This document shows positions 1 to 6,120 of a stretch of 8,512 nucleotides of DNA, piece after piece. A program made the position numbers and the translations under genes. This stretch comes from Pseudomonadota bacterium. GTDB taxonomy: Bacteria; Pseudomonadota; Alphaproteobacteria; Rs-D84. The stretch lies in the NCBI GenBank assembly GCA_009781955.1, contig WQUT01000089.1:1-8512 (forward strand). The letters run 5' to 3'. Below the pieces are notes generated by a model. That model saw only the letters and a program-made list of their open reading frames with translations. It was not told the origin of the DNA and ran no database searches. Each line of letters starts with the position of its first letter. Position 1 is the first letter of the stretch.

Positions 1-715
1 TGCTTTGGCCGCTTGAGACGGGTCCCGCCGGGGTACAGCTGGCGGAACTGCAAGCCGAACCCGCCGAGGTTCTAGCATCCGTGCAACTGCATGTGCAGGG
101 GGTAGTGCAAACACTGCTGACGCAGGTTTGACTGCTGTTGGTGCAACAACTCCCGTTGCAGCATACGTAGCTCGTGTTACACGATGTGTTGTCGGCTGAG
201 TTTGTGCACGTGGCATAGTTCGGGCTGGAACCGCTGCATGAACAGCTGCCGCCCCTCTTGCAAACACTGGGATTATTGGAACAGCTGCAGGTGCAGGATA
301 TCGGCTGGCATACTTTATTCGCCTGCGCGGCGCCGGCCGGCACTTCGTATCCGGATTCACAGGAACCGCAGTGACAGTATAGGTTGACCTGGTTGCCGCC
401 TGTCAATTGGGAGGAAGTGGGCGGAAAGCTGCCATTCCAGGTCCAACTGGTGCAATGATTGGAATCCGCAGCCCCGCATGATGCCGGCCTGTTGTAATCG
501 CATGCAGTGTTCATATCCGACGTGCAGCCGGACCAGTCATAAGTGCCGGCATCACAGCCGGCTTGAAGCGAGCAACTTGCCCCGAATGCGCCGGAAATTC
601 CCAGAACAACTATGCAAAGCGTCGCAAAAATTATTTTCGCATTAAACGAATATTTCCTGGAAACTTGGTTCTCTGGTGATTTTTTTTCGGGCAAACAATT
701 TTTTAAATCCCCCAT
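1..715 (-). CDS. Cysteine-rich exported protein, C-terminus beyond window edge
   Basis: The frame is open from the ATG at 715 to the left edge (238 codons plus one base), so the true length is unknown. An unusually long polar N-region (residues 1-27, Lys/Arg-rich near the end) leads into a hydrophobic core at 28-44. A plausible signal peptidase site follows at AFG|ASC (43-48). The mature part holds about 29 Cys in 192 residues, in patterns such as CHCGSC, CTCSC, CSCSG, VCCNGSCC and CTCSC. It is otherwise rich in Ser, Asn, Thr and Gly. Such spacing suggests disulfide-stapled repeats outside the cytoplasm, or metal binding, as in EGF- or TNFR-like cysteine modules, but I recognise no named family. 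The start is well supported by an AGGAG 6 nt upstream. It is read in the same direction as the upstream envelope genes and separated from them by a 255-nt gap with hairpins, so it is probably its own transcription unit. Function unknown. Confidence 0.85.
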   Translation of the reverse strand, partial: MGDLKNCLPEKKSPENQVSRKYSFNAKIIFATLCIVVLGISGAFGASCSLQAGCDAGTYDWSGCTSDMNTACDYNRPASCGAADSNHCTSWTWNGSFPPTSSQLTGGNQVNLYCHCGSCESGYEVPAGAAQANKVCQPISCTCSCSNNPSVCKRGGSCSCSGSSPNYATCTNSADNTSCNTSYVCCNGSCCTNSSQTCVSSVCTTPCTCSCTDARTSAGSACSSASCTPAGPVSSGQS

Positions 716-721
716 CGTTTT

Positions 722-726
722 CTCCT
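722..726 (-). promoter_or_regulatory. Shine-Dalgarno AGGAG of the cysteine-rich gene
   Basis: On the minus strand AGGAG stands 6 nt before the ATG at 715. It fixes the start codon of the cysteine-rich gene and is the clearest Shine-Dalgarno in the window. The plus-strand genes at 6121-8512 have none. Further upstream a TATAAC (minus strand, about 755-760) could be a -10 box, but no convincing -35 accompanies it. Confidence 0.8.
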
Positions 727-803
727 TTAATTTATCCAGCAAGCCGGTGCCGTTTTGTTATATTTTCGGCCGATTGCGGCTGGTTAAGCACTGAAGAAAA
801 CTG

Positions 804-831
804 TCCTAAAAAAACGTTCCGTTTTTTAGGA
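804..831. repeat. A/T-tract inverted repeat upstream of the cysteine-rich gene
   Basis: TCCTAAAAAA (804-813) pairs with TTTTTTAGGA (822-831), and a CG/CG pair closes a triloop around one bulged A. The hairpin is nearly symmetrical, so it could act on either strand as a weak terminator, or as an operator site about 90-115 bp before the cysteine-rich gene. Its core, read on the minus strand as AAAAAACGGAAC followed by a T-run, recurs on the plus strand at 893-914. Confidence 0.5.
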
Positions 832-886
832 TAGGAATATGAACATCGGGAAAGGCGGATTTGCGGGAAATTTAGCAAAAGAAAAA

Positions 887-920
887 CTGGGGAAAAAAAC
901 GGAACAATTTTTTTCCTCAG
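887..920 (-). terminator. Probable intrinsic terminator after the Lys/Ala/Pro-rich gene
   Basis: A 13-bp stem (887-899 with 908-920, one imperfect pair) closes an 8-nt loop. Read on the minus strand it starts about 50 nt past the stop codon at 971 and is followed by the T-rich run TTTTTCTTTT. It would end the autotransporter / Lys-Pro-rich transcript. The stem is A/T-rich next to the loop, with GC only at its base, so efficiency is uncertain. Confidence 0.45.
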
Positions 921-970
921 TGGTTATGCCAGTCATATTAAACGTAAACTCTAAAATATGCAAGCGGAAT

Positions 971-1771
971 TTACTTGGCGACACAGCACATGCGATCGGG
1001 CGAACCGGACATCAGGATAAATTCGGGCGGCAATTTGCCCATAACCGGCTTGTTAACCCCTGCGCAATAATTGTCCGGATTATTCGCTATGGCGCGCGCG
1101 ATATTGGCCGCGGCGGGCGGCGGCGCGGATTCGGCGATAGCTTTTGCGGGCGCGGGGGCCGGCGTTGGCGCCGGCGCCGGTTCCGTAGCTTTTTTGGGCT
1201 TTGCCGCGGCGACGGATTTTGGCGCGGCGGCCGGTTTCTTGGCCGCGGTTTTAACAACCGGTTTTGCCGCCGGCTTTGCGGTTTGCTTTGCGGTCGGATG
1301 CGCGGCCGTCTTGGCAACCGGTTTTGATGGTCGGCTTTGCCCCGCGTTCGCCGGGGCGGGTTTTACGACAAGCCTCTCTTCCGGCAATATTCCGCTGGGC
1401 GCGGCCGGCGCGGCGGCCGCCGAATTATAGTTGCCGTCAAACGTGCCATAGATGGCGCGCGCGGTTCCAAAGTCCGCATTCGGATCATATGCGCCATACA
1501 TCGCGCGGGCCGCGACAGCCGGCGCGGCCGTCGGCGCGCCCTGGGCGCCCGCATAGCATCCGGCGGATTTGGGATCCCATTTGGTATCTTTGGTATTTAC
1601 AACAAATCTGTCCCATTGGGGCACGCCGGCGCAGTTTATCGTGGGATCGCGGGCTATAATCGTTTCGGCGTTCGCCGAAACAATGATAAACAAAGAGCAC
1701 AGCGCAAAGAACAAAGCGCAAATATATGCTTTATTTATTTCATAAAAAAATCCGTTTGGTTTTTTCATCAT
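971..1771 (-). CDS. Secreted Lys/Ala/Pro-rich envelope protein, partner of the autotransporter
   Basis: Encodes 266 residues; not a family I recognise. Residues 1-35 form a signal peptide (hydrophobic core 16-33, cleavage at ANA|E). Two small similar modules bracket the protein: NCAGV at 46-50 and YCAGV at 235-239, each followed by a short globular-looking stretch. Cys72 and a terminal CC (262-263) give possible disulfides. Residues 88-96 and 104-112 are near copies (ARAMYGAYD / ARAIYGTFD), and ARAI recurs at 225-228. The middle (about 135-220) is a low-complexity Lys/Ala/Pro linker, like the rigid spans in TonB-type or wall-crossing proteins. The gene starts 24 nt after the stop of the autotransporter gene with no promoter visible between, so the two are probably cotranscribed. 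No good Shine-Dalgarno is seen. A second ATG one codon later (1768) is an equally possible start. A structural or surface-linked role is inference. Confidence 0.8.
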   Translation of the reverse strand: MMKKPNGFFYEINKAYICALFFALCSLFIIVSANAETIIARDPTINCAGVPQWDRFVVNTKDTKWDPKSAGCYAGAQGAPTAAPAVAARAMYGAYDPNADFGTARAIYGTFDGNYNSAAAAPAAPSGILPEERLVVKPAPANAGQSRPSKPVAKTAAHPTAKQTAKPAAKPVVKTAAKKPAAAPKSVAAAKPKKATEPAPAPTPAPAPAKAIAESAPPPAAANIARAIANNPDNYCAGVNKPVMGKLPPEFILMSGSPDRMCCVAK

Positions 1772-1795
1772 TATTTATTCTTTGACGTTCGCTAT

Positions 1796-4276
1796 CTAAA
1801 ACCTTATGCTGCCCGCCAGTTTGAACTGGTGCGTTTTGAAATCGCTGTTTCTCAAAATCTGATACCCCAGTATCACGTTCGCGCCCGCTGACACCGCGAA
1901 TTCCACTTGTCCGCCATAGCGCAGCCAGAGCCGGCTGTATCCCTTGTCAATCTGCCAATCGCGATACGCGGGCGATTCGGAAAACTTGAACTGGAAATCC
2001 CGGTCGCGCGGCAGCAAATCGTATTCCAGCCCGAATTTCAGCGAAGGCCGCACGAACGACCAGTTCCCCATAAAAATATCCTTGCCCAGCGATATTTCGT
2101 ATCCGGGCGTCAGCACGAACGAGTTTCCGGATTTTATATCCATAAAGTTCCGGCCGTTCGCCTTTTTCGTAAACGCATACCCGCCGATATTTCCCGCATA
2201 GGCGTATGCGCGCCCCGTCAGATAAGTATTGAACAGCCGGTGCAGCAGCCCCAGCTCTAGCGTTTCGTCCACAGTTGAAACCGAAGATTTCAACGGGCCG
2301 GCCAATGGCGAGGTTTCCTCTGCATTCAAATAATGCACGGTCAGGTCCGCTTTCGCGTATGCGCGTGCCCAAGACGCGGCGTCAACCGTTCCATACGCCC
2401 CGAAATTAAATCCGTGTCCGCTGACGGAATTAAAGTTCAAATGATTGTATCCCAGATTCAAGCCGGCCATCCAGCTCTTGCCGAACTGGTAATCCACGCC
2501 GCCGATAGCCGAGAGGATCGTTCCGCCGCCGCCGGGCGAATTTAGCAAAATCTGGCCCCACAGCACGCCCCGATTGTGATACCGCTGCCAGATAAAGTCG
2601 TCCAGCAAGTGATCGGACACGTCGTCGCGGATTATCCGGCCGGATATTTCCGCGCTCCGACTTATCCTTTCGGTATTGTCCGGCGCAAACTGGCGGACAT
2701 AGTTCATCGCGCGGATATATGTTTGTTCCGTTTCGTTCCCCGGCATGTCGCGCGTCATAACGAACAGAGCGTCCAGATTCGCTCCGCCGTTCACCATCAT
2801 CTTGTTATATATGTCGCCGTCGGGAAACAGCAGGCGCAAAAGGCTGGAATACTTGCCGCTTATGTCGCCGCCCGCGCGCGCCGCGATCAGGTCGTCTATG
2901 GCCCGCGCCATCTGCATGTCGTTGCCGGTCGGCCCCGCGGCGGGCGGCACGTGCGCAACCAGGTCCGCGATGGACCGCGCCGTCGCTATGTTCAGATACA
3001 ATGCGTCGCCTTCAACGCTGAACGTTCCTTCTTGAAACAGGTTCGCACCGCGCGCAGAATCATGCAGCCACACGCCGGCAAGCGTCAGCGCCCCCATGTC
3101 CGCAATCGGGGTATTGCTTTGCAGAACCTTGATCTGGGTCGGTTGCTGCATCAGTCCGTCCACTATGATTTCTATGTTCGGCGCGGATGTCACGTCGCCC
3201 ATATTTTGGGCGACGGTCACGCCGGACGCGTCAAATCCGCCGACATTAATCAGCGCGGCGTCCGCGTAAGGATCGTAAACGCCGTCCGGGCCGGCTATAT
3301 CCTGGTTCAGCACCAGCTGCAGAAACGAATTGTTATCAAAATAATATATTCCGCCGACATTTATGTTCATCCGGTCAAACGACGCCGGGCCGCCGTCCGC
3401 GTTCGCGGGGTTGAGCGATAACCGCACGCCGTTTTCCACATCGCCGCCGACGGTAAGATTTTTTGCCGCGACGCTAACGCCCGTTCCCAGATTGCCGCCT
3501 ATGTTCACATTTCCGGCATTGCCCGCGTTAAGATAAGCGTTTCCGGTGACATTGCCGGATGCGCCCGCAAAATTTATGTCCGCGGAATTTATAATCAGAT
3601 TGCCCGTGCCCGCCGCGACCGGGCCGTTGGTCGCGAAACTGCCCGCGGTTATAGTATACGTATCGGTCGGCGCGGATGCCGCGATAAAGACCGATTCGCC
3701 GCCCATCGGCGCCGCGCCCATTGTCATCCCGCCGGCTACCTGCATTGCGCCGCTGACGGCCATCGCCGGCGCATTGGCGTAATCGGACGGATTCACCGAC
3801 AGCCTGCTGCCGGAATTCGTGGCAAGGTTTCCCCCGATGTTCACGCTGTTCACGTTCAGCGCCATATTGTCCGCCGCCCCGCCACCCATTACGAAATCGC
3901 CGCCGACAGACAGCATCCGCGTGGTCACGGACGAATTGTCGCCGATTATCCCGAATCCGCCGGAATTGTTCGGAACGGCGCCGTTGTTGTTCCAGAGATC
4001 GCCCGCTATACTTATATAGTCCCTGGCCTCAAATTCCAGCCCGTTGACCGGGCCGCCCAAAGTATTGTTGAAATTTGCGGAATTCGCCGGCACACCAAGA
4101 TCGTCATCCGCGGTTACGATTATAGAGGTAAAGTTGATGAGCCCGGCGTTCTGCACAACATTGCCGACGGCGGTAAAAGTGCCGCCGCCGCCGTCAACCG
4201 CCGGCGCGGCGCGCGCGGCGGAGCCAACGAGACAGAGCGCGACTGCGGCGCAAAATAAATAAAGACGGCGTTTCAT
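1796..4276 (-). CDS. Autotransporter (type V secretion) with beta-helix-like passenger
   Basis: Encodes 826 residues from the ATG at 4276. Signal peptide 1-23 (MKRR, hydrophobic core, ARA|A). The passenger (about 24-430) is rich in Gly, Asn and Ala and repeats a G-G-(N/D)-(L/F/V) rung pattern near 90, 125, 148, 259, 277, 307 and 345, as expected of a right-handed beta-helix. A mostly helical segment (431-569) follows. From about 570 to 826 there are alternating amphipathic strands with aromatic girdles, ending in a terminal Phe (SIRF), the hallmark of an outer-membrane barrel recognised by the BAM complex. The barrel length (about 257) fits the autotransporter beta-domain family. The barrel exports the passenger to the cell surface; what the passenger binds is not evident. 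An in-frame GTG at 4315 would add 13 residues. I reject it because it falls inside a likely -10 box and would put polar residues before the signal peptide. The Lys/Ala/Pro-rich gene follows in the same transcript. Confidence 0.9.
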   Translation of the reverse strand: MKRRLYLFCAAVALCLVGSAARAAPAVDGGGGTFTAVGNVVQNAGLINFTSIIVTADDDLGVPANSANFNNTLGGPVNGLEFEARDYISIAGDLWNNNGAVPNNSGGFGIIGDNSSVTTRMLSVGGDFVMGGGAADNMALNVNSVNIGGNLATNSGSRLSVNPSDYANAPAMAVSGAMQVAGGMTMGAAPMGGESVFIAASAPTDTYTITAGSFATNGPVAAGTGNLIINSADINFAGASGNVTGNAYLNAGNAGNVNIGGNLGTGVSVAAKNLTVGGDVENGVRLSLNPANADGGPASFDRMNINVGGIYYFDNNSFLQLVLNQDIAGPDGVYDPYADAALINVGGFDASGVTVAQNMGDVTSAPNIEIIVDGLMQQPTQIKVLQSNTPIADMGALTLAGVWLHDSARGANLFQEGTFSVEGDALYLNIATARSIADLVAHVPPAAGPTGNDMQMARAIDDLIAARAGGDISGKYSSLLRLLFPDGDIYNKMMVNGGANLDALFVMTRDMPGNETEQTYIRAMNYVRQFAPDNTERISRSAEISGRIIRDDVSDHLLDDFIWQRYHNRGVLWGQILLNSPGGGGTILSAIGGVDYQFGKSWMAGLNLGYNHLNFNSVSGHGFNFGAYGTVDAASWARAYAKADLTVHYLNAEETSPLAGPLKSSVSTVDETLELGLLHRLFNTYLTGRAYAYAGNIGGYAFTKKANGRNFMDIKSGNSFVLTPGYEISLGKDIFMGNWSFVRPSLKFGLEYDLLPRDRDFQFKFSESPAYRDWQIDKGYSRLWLRYGGQVEFAVSAGANVILGYQILRNSDFKTHQFKLAGSIRF

Positions 4277-4305
4277 ACCCAGGATTTTCTTCCCTTTTCC
4301 TAGGT

Positions 4306-4314
4306 ATTTTATCA
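4306..4314 (-). promoter_or_regulatory. Extended -10 promoter of the autotransporter gene
   Basis: On the minus strand TG-A-TAAAAT (4314 down to 4306) matches an extended -10 element. No good -35 is present, which extended -10 promoters tolerate. Transcription would begin near 4299 and give a leader of about 23 nt with a purine run (AGGAAAAGGGAAG) before the ATG at 4276. This supports that ATG over the upstream GTG at 4315. Confidence 0.5.
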
Positions 4315-4392
4315 CAAAAACGCGGCAAATAAAAGATTTGGAAAAAATTTATCAACACCGGGGGCGGGAACAGAAATTTTGGTCCCCCATTC

Positions 4393-5238
4393 CTATTTTA
4401 TAAACAGCGCCGGATCCATCGCCGTTTGCAGCCAATACAGCCCCAGATGCAGATGCGGGCCGCTTGCGCGGCCGGTCGCGCCGACGCGCCCTATGACGGT
4501 GTCCGGCGTTACCCTTGCGCCGGACCGGACATCCAGCTGGCTCAGGTGAAAATAAGCCGATGTTATTCCATGCCCGTGGGAAACAAACACTGTCTTGCCC
4601 GTCAAATACATATCCGCGGCAACAACCACCTGTCCGCTTGCCACCGAACGCACGGGGGTTCCCGACGGCGCGGCAATATCCAATCCGTTGTGCGGCGATT
4701 TGGGAATGCCGTTGAATATCCGCCGACTGCCGAATACGCCGGATATTTCGTAATTGGCCATATCCAGCGGCGGATTCAGATTCATAAAATCAAGGGACGC
4801 GTCATCCGCCGATTTGCCGCGCGCGGATTTGATGCTGGCGTTTTCTTTGTCTATGCGTTTTTGAACATCATCGGAATATTTTATAAATTTGTCGGGAACG
4901 CTCACGCTTTGCTCTTGGTATTCTCGCTGGCGTATATTATATGCATACGTTTTGCAATCGCCGTTCCCGCCCTCTTTGCAAAACATCAGCTTTAACGTTT
5001 TCGGCGCATCCCGGCCGAATCCTATGACGAATACCCCGCCGCTGCTTATTTTTTCTTTGTTCTTTACGCTGTCCGCTTTATATACTTCCCATCCCTTGGC
5101 CTCGCCATACAGCATTCCGCCCTGGGTCGCGACGCCACACAGTTTCGGCGCATCCGGCGCGATCCCCGCTATATCGCAATCCGCATGCGCGCCGAAAAAC
5201 AACAGAGAAAATACAAAAACCGGCAATATCCTTTTCAT
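4393..5238 (-). CDS. Exported M23 (LytM-type) zinc metallopeptidase
   Basis: Encodes 281 residues. Signal peptide 1-19 (FGAHA|D), so it acts in the periplasm. Residues 20-150 form an N-terminal domain with four Cys (21, 34, 87, 95) that may pair. From about 160 the LytM fold is complete: H183-x3-D187 and H264 match the three zinc ligands, and H231 (in YFHL) and H262 (in HLH) match the two catalytic histidines of LytM. GTPV, ASGQVV and GRVGATGRASGPHLH are typical core segments. M23 enzymes cut peptide cross-bridges of peptidoglycan. All five key residues are present, so it is probably active rather than an EnvC/NlpD-type activator. Its ATG overlaps the stop of the upstream gene (ATGA, 5235-5238), pointing to translational coupling. 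An AAGGA lies 15 nt upstream, too far to be ideal. The role may be cell-wall remodelling during growth or assembly of envelope machinery. Confidence 0.93.
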   Translation of the reverse strand: MKRILPVFVFSLLFFGAHADCDIAGIAPDAPKLCGVATQGGMLYGEAKGWEVYKADSVKNKEKISSGGVFVIGFGRDAPKTLKLMFCKEGGNGDCKTYAYNIRQREYQEQSVSVPDKFIKYSDDVQKRIDKENASIKSARGKSADDASLDFMNLNPPLDMANYEISGVFGSRRIFNGIPKSPHNGLDIAAPSGTPVRSVASGQVVVAADMYLTGKTVFVSHGHGITSAYFHLSQLDVRSGARVTPDTVIGRVGATGRASGPHLHLGLYWLQTAMDPALFIK

Positions 5239-5972
5239 AACTGCTGCCCGTCGTCCTTGAAAAAATCTTTGCCTATAAAGAATAAAAGATTCTTTCCTGT
5301 TTCCGGCCGCATTTTATCGCAGAGCCGCATGGCCGCCTCTATCCCCGCCATATCCAATCCGGCAAATTGGATCTTTCCGGAAAACCCGGCCGGCAAAGAA
5401 TCAAAGAGCCCGAACAACCGCCCGACCGTATCGTCCGAATTTTGCTCTTTGGGTTTTCGCCGCGCGGCATCGGCCGGCCGCGCCGCGTCCAGCAAAATCC
5501 CGCTCGCCCCTATCTTGTCCGCCTGGAAAAAGATATTCTCCCAGTCGTAATAATCTATGTCGTTGAAATCCATGCCGATGAATAACTTTCGCCCAAAGAA
5601 GAGATCGGGTTTAACCGGAAACAATGCGGATACAAACGCGCCCAGGTCTTCTCTGGCGACCATCAGCTGCACCGCGCCGGCCCCGTTTTTGAATGTCGCG
5701 CTTATCTTTTCGGACAACCTGGCGCCGAGGCTATCTTGATCTTCGGTTTTCGGTTTTCGGTTTTCGTCCATGCGCGAGAAAATCTCGGTCTTTGTCTTTT
5801 CCAGCCAGGACCACAGCATATGGATGTATTCCGGCCCGGCCGATACGGCCGGTATATTTTCGCGCGCGGCCAAATCAGCGGCTTTTATCAGCTCGGTCGC
5901 GTCCATCTCGCCCCAGCAGGACAAAGCCAGCCTGGATTTCGCATCGGATAAAGTCTTGGTATAGTCAATCAT
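5235..5972 (-). CDS. TIM-barrel-like protein of unknown function
   Basis: Encodes 245 residues, without signal peptide or membrane segment, so cytoplasmic. Strand-helix alternation suggests an (alpha/beta)8 barrel: RLALSCW (14-20), PAVSAG (41-46), TEIFSRMD (62-69), AGAVQLMVA (98-106), KLFIGMDF (129-136), ASGILLDAA (156-164), GKIQFAGLD (199-207) and NLLFFIGKD (228-236). The ILLDA segment, followed by an LFGLF helix and the QFAGLD strand, distantly recalls class I aldolases such as DUF556/MfnB or DeoC. I cannot place a catalytic lysine, so no reaction is claimed. Residues 70-77 are encoded by an in-frame heptamer tandem repeat in what looks like a loop. The gene opens a two-gene unit with the M23 peptidase (ATGA overlap). 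No Shine-Dalgarno precedes the ATG; the leader there is a heptamer array. Why a cytoplasmic enzyme-like protein should be coupled to a wall peptidase is unclear. Confidence 0.8.
   Translation of the reverse strand: MIDYTKTLSDAKSRLALSCWGEMDATELIKAADLAARENIPAVSAGPEYIHMLWSWLEKTKTEIFSRMDENRKPKTEDQDSLGARLSEKISATFKNGAGAVQLMVAREDLGAFVSALFPVKPDLFFGRKLFIGMDFNDIDYYDWENIFFQADKIGASGILLDAARPADAARRKPKEQNSDDTVGRLFGLFDSLPAGFSGKIQFAGLDMAGIEAAMRLCDKMRPETGKNLLFFIGKDFFKDDGQQL
5742..5766. repeat. Heptamer tandem repeat (TTCGGTT, 3.6 copies) inside a coding region
   Basis: TTCGGTT occurs at 5742-5748, 5749-5755 and 5756-5762, followed by TTCG. Read on the minus strand it encodes residues ENRKPKTE of the TIM-barrel-like protein. 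Three units make 21 bp, so the frame is kept, but gain or loss of a single unit would shift it. Confidence 0.9.
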
Positions 5973-5981
5973 GGGCTACTT

Positions 5982-6009
5982 GTCGTTAGTCGTTGGTCAT
6001 TGGTCGTTT
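5982..6009. repeat. Heptamer array, left arm of the divergent junction
   Basis: Four units in exact 7-bp phase: GTCGTTA, GTCGTTG, GTCATTG, GTCGTTT. The minus-strand reading (CAACGAC type) forms the leader of the TIM-barrel-like gene and stops 9 nt before its ATG. With the right arm at 6097-6121 it makes an imperfect inverted repeat of about 24 nt with two mismatches, spanning the divergent promoters. Confidence 0.85.
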
Positions 6010-6046
6010 TTCCACGACGATACGATCGGCAAACTCGGTTATTTTC

Positions 6047-6055
6047 ATTGTATCA
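6047..6055 (-). promoter_or_regulatory. Extended -10 promoter facing the TIM-barrel-like and M23 genes
   Basis: On the minus strand TG-A-TACAAT (6055 down to 6047) matches an extended -10. Transcription would start near 6040 and carry the left heptamer array in the leader of the gene at 5972. No good -35 is visible. The box overlaps the -35 of the plus-strand promoter, so the two would compete for polymerase. Confidence 0.5.
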
Positions 6056-6077
6056 CATTTCGGAACTATGATATAAT
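6048..6077 (+). promoter_or_regulatory. Promoter of the two-TM / NERD-like gene block
   Basis: TTGTAT (6048-6053) is a weak -35. After an 18-nt spacer comes TATAAT (6072-6077), preceded by TG (6069-6070), so a consensus -10 with the extended motif. The transcript would begin near 6084, leaving a leader of about 36 nt made almost wholly of the right heptamer array. Confidence 0.6.
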
Positions 6078-6087
6078 CAAAAAAGAG

Positions 6088-6119
6088 CGTTGGTTGACCA
6101 ACGACCAACGGCCAACGAC
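6088..6119. repeat. Heptamer array, right arm of the divergent junction
   Basis: CAACGAC (6099-6105), CAACGGC (6106-6112) and CAACGAC (6113-6119) run in phase up to one base before the ATG at 6121. CGTTGGT (6088-6094) pairs with ACCAACG (6097-6103) to form a tight local hairpin with a 2-nt loop at the very start of the predicted mRNA. No Shine-Dalgarno is present. Confidence 0.85.
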
Positions 6120-6120
6120 T

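Noticed and set aside
839..1430. Overlapping plus-strand open frames (839-1327, 1071-1430)
   Set aside because: They lie antisense to the Lys/Ala/Pro-rich gene; their Gly/Arg/Ala-rich products mirror its GC-rich low-complexity codons. No signal, domain or ribosome site supports them.
2576..3421. 281-codon plus-strand open frame
   Set aside because: Antisense to the autotransporter passenger and helical linker; the product has no recognisable domain, and the minus-strand protein has signal peptide, repeats and barrel.
4277..4315. GTG start at 4315 for the autotransporter
   Set aside because: The GTG is part of an extended -10 motif, has no Shine-Dalgarno, and would prefix the signal peptide with 13 polar residues.
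4316..4392. Terminator between the M23 peptidase and the autotransporter
   Set aside because: G-rich and C-rich runs could pair across 4355-4390 but the loop is long and no T-run follows the stem directly, so I do not call it.
5971..6120. N-terminal extension of the NERD-like gene from an ATG at 5971
   Set aside because: The extra 50 codons translate the heptamer arrays and the likely promoter. The ATG at 6121 opens directly into a membrane segment.
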